Of a stretch of DNA of 64,000 nucleotides, positions 1-11,038 are shown piece after piece (within the stretch, counting starts at the first letter, position 1; each line of letters starts with the position of its first letter). This DNA is from Larix kaempferi (lineage: Eukaryota; Streptophyta; Pinopsida; Pinales; Pinaceae): positions 5,393,501 through 5,457,500 of the forward strand of contig BSBM01000602.1 in NCBI GenBank assembly GCA_027924585.1. The letters run 5' to 3'. The position numbers were made by a program, and so were the translations under genes. Under the pieces are notes generated by a model that was not told the origin of the DNA, ran no database searches, and saw only the letters and a program-made list of their open reading frames with translations.

Positions 1-117
1 GCCATGATGTACCAAATGGCTCTGAACCAGGAGTTTAAAAAAAATTGAGACGCATTATGATGTAAGAGCAGTCATTATGGGCCACATGGCAGGCTAAGGG
101 CACTCGGCATGCCTAAA

Positions 118-265
118 AGCTTAGTTTTGTATGCTTAATTTAGAGAAATAGTGTCATGTTCGTTGAGCCTTCTCAGAGATAGGTGTATACACCAGCTTAG
201 TTTTGTATGCTTAATTTAGAGAAATAGTGTCATGTCCGTTTAGCCTTCTCAGAGATAGGTGTATA
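118..265. repeat. Two-copy direct repeat, 76-bp spacing
   Basis: Copies at 118-189 and 194-265 both start AGCTTAGTTTTGTATGC and end AGAGATAGGTGTATA, with few differences. No coding potential is seen. Confidence 0.85.
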
Positions 266-730
266 GGTGTAGAACCTCACTTTTCTATATAAAGAAAAGG
301 CAATCTAGTTATTGCAGCAAGAGTAGCGAGGTACTTTATAAATCTAGTATGATATAAGTATTGTTAAGTACAGGTGTGACAACATATAAAAAAAATCATA
401 GATCCATCTTAAACCCAGATTTATCAAGTATTAAGAGGGATCTAATTTCTTGAGATGTAAAAGAATGAATACATGACATGGAATTAAATGACAAAAAGAT
501 TTACACCTTAAGAAATTTGATCCTTCTCAATACTTTATAGATCCAAGTTTAAGATGAATCTGCCTTGGTCTGAGAATTTTTTTTTTTTTAAAAGAAATGT
601 AATGTAATCACTAAAATGGAAAATATTTTTGGAGTCTACTGGCCTTATCTGTAGATGAATTTTTTCACACTTTATGCTTGTAAAACTGGTTGTGTGTAGA
701 AAAATCCCTGGTTCAAACATCACCTATACT

Positions 731-1025
731 TATAAACTTATATGTTCAGGTTGAGGTTCTTGCAGGTTTTGCAAGCACTGAGTAAAGCTGTTAGGAGAAA
801 GAACAGCTAAAACACAGAGCTCACATATAGTTATAAACTTATATGTTCAGTTTGAGGTTCTTGCAGGTTTTGCAAGCATTGAGTAAAGCTGTTAGGAGAA
901 AGAACAGCTAAAACACAGAGCTCACATATAGTTATAAACTTATATGTTCAGTTTGAGGTTCTTGCAGGTTTTGCAAGCATTGAGTAAAGCTGTTAGGAGA
1001 AAGAACAGCTAAAACGCAGAGCTGT
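731..1025. repeat. Three tandem copies of a 101-bp unit
   Basis: Copies start at 731, 832 and 933 with TATAAACTTATATGTTCAG. Each holds a short inverted pair, AGCTGTTAGG followed by AACAGCT. The copies are nearly identical, so the amplification is recent compared with the surrounding DNA. Confidence 0.9.
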
Positions 1026-1243
1026 TTTGCATCAGTTTGCTTTGTTTGAACGTATTTTGGGGGTTTTGTGGGTCTTAAGTAATGCATTTGAGCGAGAGAA
1101 CATGTAAAGAGCAGAGCTGCTCTGCATTACGGGGAGGCGTCAGCCAAAAATGTGGCTTGAGGGGGCATGTAGGAGATAGCAATCCGCACCTTGATATCAA
1201 ACCAATAAGGGTACTTATCATGAAATGTACCCTTATTATAAAA

Positions 1244-1365
1244 GGGCCATCCAGCTTAGTCGTAGAGCAACTTGGTGGAGAAAGATGGTTCTGTGTTCAA
1301 TTTTAGTTTATCCAATTTTCAACATGGCATTAGAGTTGAGGTTCATTGGCAATGACTTGATATAA
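1244..1365 (+). repeat. tRNA-related unit 1 (degenerate)
   Basis: The head starts GGGCCATCCAGCTTAG. The box B-like stretch is TGTGTTCAATT, the most degraded of the set. The tail begins CAACATGGCATTAGAGTTGAG. Confidence 0.55.
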
Positions 1366-1622
1366 AATTATAAAGTTGTTAATTAAGTTTAGCTCAAGTA
1401 TTTCAGAGAAAGAATTGTTATCTTCTCCATCCAAATTAAAAATCTCACTTATGACATAATTATTATTCGTGAGCCAATTGTTGATAAAGACATTAACTGT
1501 GATGAATATCTCATGCTTACACGCTGGAGGCTAGAGTGAGTAATTACATGTAAAAGATAGAATCAGTGGGGTGAGTAGTTACATGTTAAAAAAAAGAACT
1601 AGTAAGGGTCCTCACCACGAAA

Positions 1623-1790
1623 GGGGCATGTAGCTCAATGTTAGAGCACCCCATTGGCTGGTGCGAGTCTTCTGTTTGATTCCTCGCCCATCTAATTCTC
1701 GACATATTACTAGAGTTGAGTATTGAAGTTGATTGGCAGTGGCCAAGAGGGGAGAGCTGTTGGAAATAGCAATCCACACCTTGATACTGA
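1623..1790 (+). repeat. tRNA-related unit 2
   Basis: The head is GGGGCATGTAGCTCAATG and box B-like TGTTTGATTCC lies at about 1673-1683. The tail ends AATCCACACCTTGATACTGA directly before unit 3, so this is a complete head-plus-tail unit of about 170 bp. Confidence 0.7.
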
Positions 1791-1793
1791 AAA

Positions 1794-2300
1794 GGGCATG
1801 TAGCTTAGTGGTAGAACAGTCCAGCAGGGAGACAAGCCCTCGGTTCGATTCCTAGCCTGTCCGATTATTCATGGTACCAGAGTTGGGTATTGAGGTATGG
1901 TATCAGGGTTGAGTGTTGAGGTCAATTAGTGGGTGGCTAGAAGGCCTGGACCAGAGTGTGACTTGAGGGTGGGAGTGTTGGAGATAGTGATCCACACCTT
2001 AGTACCAAACCAGTAGGTCAATTAGCGGGTGGCTAGAAGGCCTGGACCAGAGTGTGACTTGAGGGTGGGAGTGTTGGAGTACCAAACCAGTAGGTCAACT
2101 AGCGGGTGGCTAGAAGGCCTGGACCAGAGTGTGACTTGAGGGTGGGAGTGTTGGAGATAGTGATCCACACCTTAGTACCAAACCAGTAGGTCAATTAGCG
2201 GGTGGCTAGAAGGCCTGGACCAGAGTGTGACTTGAGGGTGGGAGTGTTGGAGATAGTGATCCACACCTTAGTACCAAACCAGTAAGGGCCTGGGTGACTG
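1794..2300 (+). repeat. tRNA-related unit 3 with amplified tail
   Basis: The head is GGGCATGTAGCTTAGTGG and box B GGTTCGATTCC at 1842-1852 matches the canonical GGTTCGANNCC. The tail segment is repeated four times: starts at 1921, 2017, 2093 and 2190, period 96-97 bp, with an internal deletion of about 20 bp in the third copy. Confidence 0.75.
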
Positions 2301-2308
2301 TCATAAAT

Positions 2309-2733
2309 GTGGCATGTAGCTCAGTGGTAAAGCAGGCCGTCAGGGGAGAAGGAGGAGCCGGCAGGTCCTAGGTTTGGTTCCTAGCTCATCAAAATATCAA
2401 CATTGCATCAGAGTTGGCTATTGAGTTTGATTAGTGGTGGCCTTCATATCAACATTGCATCAGAGTTGGCTATTGAGTTTGGTTAGAGGTGGCTAGAAGG
2501 CCTGAGCCAGACTGTATCTTGAGAGGGGGTATCATCAAAATATCAACATTGCATCAGAGTTGGCTATTGAGTTTGATTAGTGGTGGCCTTCATATCAACA
2601 TTGCATCAGAGTTGGCTATTGAGTTTGGTTAGTGGTGGCTAGAAGGCCTGAGCCAGACTGTATCTTGAGAGGGGGTATTTGAGATAGTAATCCACACCTT
2701 GGCACGGAACCACTAAGGGTGTCTATTATCAAA
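2309..2733 (+). repeat. tRNA-related unit 4 with amplified tail
   Basis: The head is GTGGCATGTAGCTCAGTGG and box B-like GGTTTGGTTCC lies at 2371-2381. The tail carries a nested duplication: ATATCAACATTGCATCAGAG recurs four times, and the whole block repeats from 2387 at 2533 (146-bp period). Confidence 0.75.
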
Positions 2734-2815
2734 GGGGCATGTAGTTCAGTGGTATACCAGCCTACCAGGGCGTAGGTCCTGGGTTTGATTCTTAGGCTGT
2801 CCAAATTTCAATGAG
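2734..2815 (+). repeat. tRNA-related unit 5 (head only)
   Basis: The head is GGGGCATGTAGTTCAGTGG and box B-like GGGTTTGATTC lies at 2781-2791. The similarity stops after TCCAAATTTCAATG, so the tail is missing and the array ends here. Confidence 0.65.
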
Positions 2816-3237
2816 ACTATGCCCATAGTTTATTTGATTTGAAAGCTTTTTGATCATCAAACGAATCAAAATTGCATATACAGTTTCCAGATGTTTAAAT
2901 CTTGCCAATATTCACCTTCTGGAGCTTGAGCTCCTGGCTTAACGCAGACATTCACATTCCTCTTTTATTTTTGGCAGATTTTGTTTGTCATAAAAAGGCT
3001 ATGTCCAATTATCAGGTCCATCCAAATCTATTTTACAATCACGTTAAATTTTTTCCTAATACGAGCTGAATTAAAAATATCATATCATAAATTGCAGAGC
3101 CCTCTCTCTATACCTCCACTCTCTCCATACCTCCACTCCAATAAGGAAAAACATGACAGATATGGAAACATATAAGGTCACACCCATCACATATTTCACG
3201 TAGCCCATCAGACAGAAAACTCGAAAATGAAACTTAC

Positions 3238-3613
3238 AGCACACAGAATTTGTTTTAAAAACGCTGCACACTCCGTGTCTGTCACATTCATAGCTGTTAA
3301 CTTGCTTAGCAAACCCATGTCCTCCTGGCTGCTGCAACACCCATTTTTCTCATATCCATCATTGTGGCAGAAACTGAGAGGAGACTTGGAAGGATGAGGA
3401 GCTCCTGACACCCATAAATTAACTCAAATCAAATTAGGCCGAATATCCAACTGACCAACAAATTTGATAGCACGATTAAGGCAAAGAAAACAAGTGGGCA
3501 AACTGATAATCCTGCTGACTTGAATCAATACACAGAGGGAGAGCTGCGCAAGCATTGATGAATATAAGCAGGAAGAATCCACGGCCGACCACCTTGAAGA
3601 AGCTGCCCATCAT
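3238..3613 (-). CDS. HIPL1/HIPL2-like protein, exons 1 and 2 only
   Basis: HIPL proteins are plant relatives of hedgehog-interacting protein: secreted or membrane-anchored, with a Cys-rich folate-receptor-like N-terminus and a sorbosone-dehydrogenase-like propeller. Here exon 1 (3613-3520) starts MMGSFFKVVGRGFFLLIFIN, a signal-peptide-like stretch, and runs to LPLCIDS. A GT donor at 3519/3518 and a CAG acceptor at 3407-3405 define a 115-bp intron. Exon 2 (3404-3238) encodes 55 residues including PLSFC, GCCSSQED, AMNVTDTECA and QILCA, then a GTAAGT donor. The Cys spacing and the AMN(V/I)(S/T)D and ILCA motifs fit HIPL N-termini. A stop lies in frame upstream of the first ATG. No later exon was found at 1-3237, so the rest lies beyond a long intron to the left or is lost. 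Splice sites are inferred by eye. Confidence 0.72.
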
Positions 3614-3716
3614 GCCTGAATGCTGTTACTCAGGCAGGCAGGATCGAAATCATGGTAAATCCTGATATGCAATACCATTATAGGCTCAGAAGAACTTATT
3701 ATATCATAGCTGCGCG

Positions 3717-3725
3717 TATTTTATA
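3717..3725 (-). promoter_or_regulatory. Candidate TATA box of the HIPL-like gene
   Basis: The minus strand reads CCAATATAAAATACG; TATAAAATA lies about 105 bases upstream of the ATG at 3613. This leaves room for a start site near 3690 and a 5' UTR of about 75 bases. Position and motif only. Confidence 0.4.
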
Positions 3726-4389
3726 TTGGTAAGTTGGGACACGATAGTGATTGAAATCGCAGCACATAGGAGATGCAGGGATCACTCCAATAGGAAGTTG
3801 ATAAAATAGTTTTCCGTTATATGTGCTATTACATGTGAGAAGACCCACCAGGTTGACTTTCACAAAGTTTGACAACCATCAGATAAATCATAGTAGCAAA
3901 ATTAAAATTGATGGTGGCATTTTATTAATGTAAATTTATATGAAAATTTAGAAGTCAAACAAAAATCATAGTAGTAAAGTTGACTAAATGGTTAAATATA
4001 TTTAAATTTTAAATATATTTAAAGGTGGATAAAATATTATTATTTAAAATTTCTATATTAAAATAACATTGAAATTTAAAGATAATAATTAATGTTGAAG
4101 GCATAGTTTAACTTTTAACAAATCAACTATTTATTATTATTTATTAATATAAAAATGGAACTAGAATAACAAACATTATAAAAATACATATATTGAGTCC
4201 ACCCAAAAGGTGTTAAACTTTATTTTCAAGTTGTTATATCATATGATATGTATGATGTGTTTAAAATTTGAGATATGTTTCAAGTTAGTTACAATGAAGA
4301 ATAAATGTTACTTTAACTTATGATCTTTAAAGAGGCAACACATTTTCTTAACCATTAGACCCACTCAAGTTGTAGTGTGTATGTTTTTG
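3726..4389. other. AT-rich intergenic DNA
   Basis: Long A/T runs and short degenerate direct repeats such as TTAAATATATTTAAA. No gene or element boundary is recognised. Confidence 0.6.
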
Positions 4390-4515
4390 TTAATAAAATT
4401 AGAAAGTGGTGCAATTATGAGTTTGTTGATTATCTCGCTTAAGGGTTTTTAGGGTAAACCTCTTGTGTATTATATATGTGACATTGTTCATTTTGATAAC
4501 ATTGCTTCTTTACAG
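4390..4515 (+). repeat. Copia-LTR-like tail (degenerate)
   Basis: GCTTAAGGGTTTTTAGGG, a CTTGTGTATTATATATGTG stretch and the ending CTTCTTTACA resemble the last 130 bases of the copia LTR of element F (33,900-34,017). No matching 5' boundary or target duplication was found, so this may be a truncated solo LTR. Confidence 0.3.
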
Positions 4516-4605
4516 CAGTGGCAGGCGCGGGGGAATCATTCTTGATCCCAATGGAAATGAAGAATTGCACTATGAATGGGGCTTGGGAATTGCAACAAAC
4601 AACCG
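4516..4605 (+). pseudogene. LINE RNase H fragment
   Basis: The translation contains GGIILDPNGNEELHYEWGLG followed by IATNNR, which matches the start of the RNase H domain at the end of ORF2 in many plant L1-like LINEs (AGAGG-I-D-NG, then GxxTNN). A one-base loss upstream puts AVAGAG in another frame. The similarity stops after the NNR, so only about 30 codons remain. It abuts the copia-LTR-like tail on its left. Confidence 0.6.
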
Positions 4606-4627
4606 CAATTCTCCCATCCCTTGTATC

Positions 4628-4747
4628 TTTTCATTGGTTAAAATATCTTTGGTCTCGAGCTTTCTCTGAGTGCATACTTTATTACAGTTTTCATTGGTCA
4701 AAATAACTTTGGTTTCAAGCCTTCTCCAATTGCATACTATGTTACTT
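4628..4747. repeat. Two tandem copies of a 60-bp unit
   Basis: TTTTCATTGG starts at 4628 and 4688. Both copies continue with AAAAT and CTTTGGT motifs and TGCATACT, with moderate divergence. Confidence 0.75.
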
Positions 4748-5269
4748 GGTGGTCATGGTGCCATTTTGGTTCCTTGTTTGGTCTCACCCCTGAAGAACCT
4801 TCAGTGTTGGGTTGGGTTGGCTTGGTATTTTCCCTCCTCCCTCTCAACAATTCCTTCTCAGAGCATCATGGATTTCCCTTCATGCAATGCTAGCCTGCAC
4901 AAAGAAATTCTAGACATGAAAAAAATTAGCAGGTGCCATGAAGAATTAATCAATGGTAACAACTCTTCATTTTTATTTATCACTTCTAGGCTTCAGAGTA
5001 TGGGAAATCAGAACTCCATACAAAATGCATCAAATGTGGAAGTGTTAGATGCATTTAGTCAACAACTGCAAGTTCTAGAAGTCAAGTTTGCTCTGCTATG
5101 CAACCTAATTTGTAATATGAGTAAGAGTTCACTCCCACCAACCTCTAATCAAAATCTATCAGCGAAAGCAGGTCCTGGTCACTCACAGGAGGAAGACACA
5201 GTTCAACGGGCCCAATATAATATGGAAATTGATACCTCACTCAGCCAGGTCGAAGAAAATAGTAAGTAG
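4670..5269 (+). other. Open frame of unknown status, up to 199 codons
   Basis: An uninterrupted frame with later ATGs, for example at 4868 (MDFPSCNASL). The C-terminal half is rich in Asn, Ser and Gln and ends SLSQVEENSK. I recognise no domain. The 5' end overlaps the 60-bp tandem repeat, which argues against a start at the first ATG. It could be a chance frame, a 3' exon or a decayed element ORF. Confidence 0.2.
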
Positions 5270-5624
5270 GTCAACCTCTTCAATTAATTAATTCATGTTT
5301 TGTAAGAGTATTTTGGTTTTAGGATCTTTTTGTTGGATTTATACTAGCAAAATCTTTAATATCTCCTCTACGAAGGATGACTGTAACAACTCTAAAATAA
5401 ATTGAACTTCTAGATGAGCACACTCCAACCTCTCTATCTGATAATATATTTAATACAAATAATAACTATTTTTGTTGGAAAAAAATTGCATATTTTGCAT
5501 AGGTTTATGAGACACAATTTTCTACATAGCAAGGAACTTTACACCTTTGAACAATGTTTAAATATCATGGACTACCCCCAATACTTAAACAAAGGACCAT
5601 TTCCACAAGTTGTCTGAGTACCTT

Positions 5625-6035
5625 GAGGTAGGGATTGAACTTATGGCACCAAAATGATCATGAGTTGTGTGCATATATTATAAACCCAAGCTCACCCCAT
5701 GGACATTGGCTAATACTTTGACCAGGTTCCATTCTTGGAGGTTATTTTAGCACATAGAGGTAGGAGTTGAACTTATGGCACTAAGAAGGTCATGAACTAC
5801 ATGCACATATAACAAACCCAATCTGACCTCCATGTTCTCCTTAATCTCTTATATTTTACATTAGTTTCACACCTTTGGTCAAGCTTCAAATCTCATAGGC
5901 TTTGTTTGATCACTTTGTCACCTTGAGATTACCATGGGGATCATTGGTGGTGGGGGTTGAACTTATGGCATAAGGAGGTCTTGACTTGTCTGCACATATT
6001 ATAAATCCAAGCTCACCCTTATGTTATCCTTAAGG
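5625..6035. repeat. Degenerate threefold repeat
   Basis: The phrase GTTGAACTTATGGCA, followed by GGTC, TGCACATAT and AACCCAA(G/T)CT, recurs near 5636, 5767 and 5966. Spacing and sequence are eroded. No coding potential is seen in 5270-8007. Confidence 0.55.
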
Positions 6036-6256
6036 TTTGATATTTTCTTAAGTTTATTGACTTGTGGTCTAGTGATAAGTCATAACTTGTGATAATGGCC
6101 TCAATTCAAATTTCAATAGGCTAGCTCCTATAAAAACCATATCTAAGACTAGGTGTAAGTATTGGTGACCTTTATAGCCCATAGGTGCAGAAAAAATTAA
6201 GTGGCTCTATTTGTAATCTAAGCCCAAATGTTCCTCCCTAAAAAATTCATCAAGTT

Positions 6257-7140
6257 GATGTGATAGCATATTTCCTCACTCTAGTGCTAACATCCTTGGC
6301 GGTTTTGGTGCCATGAATTACATGCCCTCTTTTATGTGTACTTGTTGTCTAGATGATGTCCATAATAATAGCAAAAATTAACATTGCAATGGCATATCCC
6401 ATTAGGTATGTAAGTACAAGTTAATGTTCTAGTGATATATCATGTGATTGGGATTTCATTCCACAATAATACTCTCATCCTTCCTCCTAGTGTCATGACT
6501 CCCAACATTGTAAGTATTTTGGGTTGTCTATTTCTTTAATGCATAGGGCCAATTGAAGGGAGATCTTGATATGTTTGGCTTGTCGTTATTAGCATTGTTC
6601 TGATGTGATAGTGTGCTCCTTCACTATAGTGCTAACATTGTTGATTATTTTGATAGCATTTCTTGTGGGCCCTCTTTGACTTATGTTTATTATTTATATA
6701 ATCTGCAATTACACTTTATTATTAATAGATTGTTATGACTAGATTTGTTTCATATTGATACTCCCCTTCTTTCCTTGTGTATTTTGGAGTTCTCAACACT
6801 AGTAACATGAATATTATATTAATATTGTAGAACTAGGATGAGGATAGATTTTAATGTGGGCATAAATCTCATCATAGAGACATGTCAATATATAAAGTTT
6901 TTAGAGTAGTTTTTCTTGGTCACCATGGTTGGAATTGCTTTTGGGTGCAAATCTTCAGATTGATGTGATAACATCTTCCCTCCCTTTGGTTGTAGCATTG
7001 CTTAGAGGTTCATGGGTACTTTGTGGATTCCCATTGCTTGTGATTGTTATCTTTGTGATTCCTCTTTACATGTGATATTACTAAACCACATTTGTGTATC
7101 CATCATTAATATGGAGATTGTGCTACCATTATGTCAAAAT
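6257..7140. repeat. Degenerate tandem repeat, period about 350 bp
   Basis: GATGTGATA followed by a CT-rich stretch and a TAGTGCTAACATT-like phrase occurs at 6257, 6602 and 6962 (spacings 345 and 360). An intervening CTC(A/C)(T/A)CCTTCC phrase also recurs. This looks like an eroded satellite-like array. Confidence 0.45.
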
Positions 7141-7384
7141 TTTAAATCAAACTAGTGGTTATTAAGACAAATATTTAAGTGCCCAAGGGTAGGCTTAGGA
7201 GAAAAAACAAGGATTCTCAATAATTTGAAAGTTATGAGTATGTGTACATGAGCACAAACGACAACAATGTAAAAACTAAGCATTATAAAAGGAAAAATAA
7301 TGCATGCAAAATATATAACCAAATATGGTAGAATAAAAAGGAACAAGTTATATTACAATGTGAAACATATTGTTAAGCCCAAGA

Positions 7385-7810
7385 GGACTGATCCAATAGT
7401 AAGGAATGAATATTTTTTCACTAATGACCAAGGTTCAATTCTAGTGAGGGAGTTTGGCTCCTAACATTGCGGTGGATGCACCCAGATGTAGTGGTTGAAC
7501 GTATGAGGCTTGCATTGCACTACGCACGAATGCATAAGTGGATCAAATCCCACCTTCTTGTTAGTGTTAATACCATACACTAAGTCATTACTGACATAAT
7601 TTTTCTCAAAGGGGTTGGATTCACTGATGAGGAATGAAAAAAATTTGACTAGTGACCATGGTGCAGTTCCCGTCATTTTCCAACCATTGAGGTTTCCATG
7701 GGGTTTCTTGGATCCGGTGGTTGAATAGGTGAGGCTTGTTTTTCACTCTTATTGTGCATATAAGTGGATCAAAACCCACCTGCTTGTCCTTAAGACTATA
7801 TACTAACCAT
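7385..7810. repeat. Degenerate duplication, offset about 240 bp
   Basis: AGGAATGAATATTTTTTCAC at about 7400 matches AGGAATGAAAAAAATTTGAC at about 7630. Later, GTGGATCAAATCCCACCTTC (about 7536) matches GTGGATCAAAACCCACCTGC (about 7763). Confidence 0.55.
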
Positions 7811-8012
7811 TACGACCCATTTAGCATTAATTTTTCATCTTGAATTGCATTGCTAATGAGCTCTAGTGTTTTCAAATAGGGTCCACTTAACTCTCATAGT
7901 GAACATTGGTGGAGGCAGTAGCTCCAACTCTCCCTCTAATATCTCCAACAAAATATCTACATTTAAATCTATTGTAGCTTCCATGGCAAATCAGAAGCAT
8001 CACATAAGGAGT

Positions 8013-9375
8013 TGTAATACCCCTACCCTGCCTTAGTAATTATTGGCCTCAATGTAAATATTGTGTTTGTGCAATGTGTGTTTATCCTAGTGTGGAGCTC
8101 AAGACCAAGGCCCCACTAGTGGATGATTAAGGTTTATTTTCATAGGCAAGTATTTGACAGTGAAACTATGCATGTGCTATTAAGCCATGAAATTTTGTAA
8201 TTGATGTAAATGTTTAATATTGCAATGAAACACCCAGAACTGGATAAGTGAGGCAGCTAATGAGAAGGGGGCGAAGGTATCTACTAGGGAGAGGTGAGGG
8301 GGTCGTGGGATGGTGACCCATCCTGCCACTTGGGCAGGAGTAAATGATTTGATTCCTTGTACGAGTACGGATTCAGGTACAGAACGTGGAGAAGGAAATC
8401 CTGTGGAGGATATTCACGGGAGATAAAAACGATGTCGGGATCTGAGTTGGGGGTTCCGGCATTGGGTTCCTTCATTTTTGGTTTTTTGTTAGGGGATTGA
8501 GGCATTCATGTTGTGGGGAAGAGATTCGGAAACACAGAGGTGAGCTGAAAGTAAGGGAGATGAATTCCAGAGGGATCCCTCACATATGTGTGATCCTTGA
8601 GTAGAAACCTGAAGGCGAGTCAAAAGGGGATTACAAGGCATGCATAGCTTGAGGAAGCTGCGTGAAGCCTAAAATTTCGTGAGCAGAGAATCGAGTTGCG
8701 GGACAGAGTTTAGTCCACAACCCCGAAATGAACCAACTTGCTTAGTAGAAGTAAAAGATTGGGTTTATGGTGGGAATGCTTGACAAACCCAGTGAAGTCT
8801 ATGATCTCATAGAACTAGCAGTCAGACCTTCTCATTCCTACCTTGAATAGCACTGGAAGGGAAGGGGCCTTGAGGGACTGTGTAGCAGAGAAAAGGTACT
8901 TCCTTGTGTTGGGTGAGGTGGATAATGTGGGTGCCTTGTCTGCTAAGTGATTGAGATGTATGTAGATCTGTGGATGAGCTCACTGGATTAGCAATATCCT
9001 CCCTGTTACCCTATATGCTTGATAAACCGAACTGCAGGTTGGCTTAGTGTGTGGATGCTTGATAAACCCAACTACAGGGTGGCTTAGCATGAGTATGTTT
9101 CTGAGATTGCTTGATAAACCCAGCTATAAGTTGGCTTAGCATTGGAAGTGGATATTGACTATTAGGGAGCCTACCTAGCCCTCCTTAGTGGATGCATAGC
9201 CCAGCTCGGGGGTGGTCTCTCAACTGAAAGAGTATAGGTTGGACAGAGACCTAAGGTTGGGTGGAACGTTTCTCTCACTTAGCCAGTTGCGGAACAACTT
9301 CAAAATACAAAGATAAGTGTTATGTGGAATGAATGATGTTATTTCATGTGTTATTATTATGTTGTTTTGCTTAAG
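8013..9375 (+). repeat. 5' LTR of A, part 1 (up to B insertion)
   Basis: Starts TGTAATACCCCTACCCTGCC, identical to the start of the 3' LTR at 24,864. It ends at the target duplication TTAAG (9371-9375) made by B. GAGCTCAAGACCAAGGCC lies near 8096. Confidence 0.92.
9015..9142 (+). repeat. Triplicated 40-60-bp block in A's LTR
   Basis: GCTTGATAAACC(C/G)A(A/G)CT followed by GGCTTAG occurs three times (starts about 9015, 9055, 9115). A's 3' LTR has the same three copies at 25,852-25,982, so the triplication predates insertion. B's LTR has one copy (about 10,438). Confidence 0.8.
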
Positions 9376-10800
9376 TGTAATACCCCATTTTGACCCTTAG
9401 GATATATTATCATTTAATGTAAATACTGTGTACATGTGACGTATGTTTTCCTAGCGTGGAGCTCAAGGCCAAGGCCCCGCTAGTGAAAACCCGAATTTGG
9501 TTTAAAAGGGCAAGCATTGATATTTGATATCCATGTGCTCTTAAGCCATGGAAATTGTAATAGGATGTAAATAAACATCATGCAATATAAAGTTCCAAGA
9601 CTGGCTATGGAGGCAACGAATGAGAAGGGGCCACGTGTATCCACTAGGGAGTGGTGAGGGGGCTATGGGATTGAACCATAAGCTGCCATATGTCACCTTG
9701 AGAACCCATTTGACTTTCCTGGATGACATTTAATTCTGTTGTAAGGAAGTGGTTGAGGAAGTCAGTCCATGGCTTCAATGGAGCATGGGCAGCCCAGAAA
9801 TTCGTATGGCAGAGTATGGGCTCTGTTTACTTGTACCACAAGCCACTCTACCTCATGGATGTTGCTTCTTCCTCATCCCCATTCCATTGGGAAACTTACC
9901 GGCACCATTCTCCATCCAAAAACGATTTGCCAGCAGAGAGCAAAACCAGAAATCGCGACTTTGAAAGAACCCGCATTTTGGGAAGCCAAAAACGCCCAGA
10001 TTTGGCATCGGACAGTGAAATCCAATGGGGGATCCATTGGTATGAACCTTGGGGTGAATTTGGGAGCATTAGCTACCCCGAAATCCATTGGAAATCCCAG
10101 TTTTTACAGCCCAGAAATGAAGTGACGGGATTGAGTTATTGGATAACAGAACTGTGAGAAATCCAAGTGTGAATGACTGAGCAGAGGTTTGGTTTGCTTG
10201 GTAAACCCAGTGAAGGCTAGAATCTCAAGGAATTAGCAGCTGGACCTTTCTATGCCCACCCTAAAGAGAACTGGAGGGAAGGGACGCCTGAGGGACTGTG
10301 CAGCAGAGAAGGGGACCTTCCTTGTGTTGGGGTGCGGTAGGTATTGTGGGTGCCATGACTGCTGAGATCATTTGAGATGCCTGTAGCTTTGTGGTTGAGC
10401 TCACTGGATTAGCATCCTCCTCATTTGTCATCCATATGCTTGATAAACCCAACTGTGTGTTGGCTTAGCATGGCTGTTTGAGTGAAACCCTGACTGTGAG
10501 TGAGCCATCTAGTTCCTCCTTAGTGGATACACAGCCCAGCTCGGGGGTGATCTCTCAGCTGAAAGAATATAGGCTGGACAGAGATCTATGGTTGGGTGGA
10601 ACGTTGCTCTCACGTAGCCAGTCGTTGGACGTCTACTTCTCAAGATAAGTGTTCTGTGTATTATAAATTATTTGCATTTTGTGTTCTGCAATATGTTAAG
10701 TTATCCATGTTTAATGAAATGAGTTGATTATCTTAATTTGGAATCCATGCATGGCATTGTAACGAGATTGAGTCTCTATATGCTGAATCATCTCCCGCTG

Positions 10801-10845
<45 letters not shown>

Positions 10846-11038
10846 AGGCACTACTGTTGGTGTGCTTGCTATTATGTTTAATTCCGCTGTGTTTATATTG
10901 AGATGAATCTGCATATAGAAGTTTTTAATTGTTATGAATTTATGAGTAATGTAATATTGGGGCTAAGTCTGCCAAAAGCCCCCGTATCGTTGGTAATGTT
11001 CTCTCCCCTGCATTTGGAAGGCGGGAGGGGACGTTACA
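9376..11038 (+). repeat. 5' LTR of B
   Basis: 1663 bp. A 144-codon open frame at 9723-10157, also present in the 3' LTR, has no recognised domain and overlaps other open frames, so I do not call it a gene. An (AT)20 run lies at 10,803-10,842. Confidence 0.95.
10803..10842. repeat. (AT)20 microsatellite in B 5' LTR
   Basis: 40 bases of alternating AT; the 3' LTR has 30 bases at the matching place. Confidence 0.95.

Larger units (their letters stand above)
1130..2830 (+). repeat. Head-to-tail array of tRNA-related SINE-like units
   Basis: At least five related units follow one another in the same orientation. Each head resembles the 5' part of a tRNA gene: a GGGGCATGTAGCTCAG-like start (box A-like) and, about 45-55 bases on, a GGTTCGATTCC-like box B. 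Each tail carries GTTGGAGATAGTGATCCACA-like sequence, then ACCA-TAAGGGT, then the next head. Heads lie near 1244, 1623, 1794, 2309 and 2734, and a tail-only remnant lies at about 1160-1215. tRNA-derived SINEs have such heads; a tandem arrangement is unusual. No poly(A) tail is seen. Confidence 0.75.

Noticed and set aside
1794-1860. Possible functional tRNA gene
   Set aside because: Box A and B are present, but I could not pair a proper acceptor stem and anticodon arm, and the sequence continues as a SINE-like unit.
3208-3411. 67-codon frame taken as a single-exon gene
   Set aside because: Its start codon would be GTG and its end runs past a GTAAGT; it is better explained as exon 2 of the HIPL-type gene plus intron bases.
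9723-10157. 144-codon frame in B's 5' LTR, repeated at 17,402-17,836
   Set aside because: Identity of the copies is due to LTR duplication; other frames overlap and no domain is seen. A conserved LTR protein cannot be excluded but is not supported.
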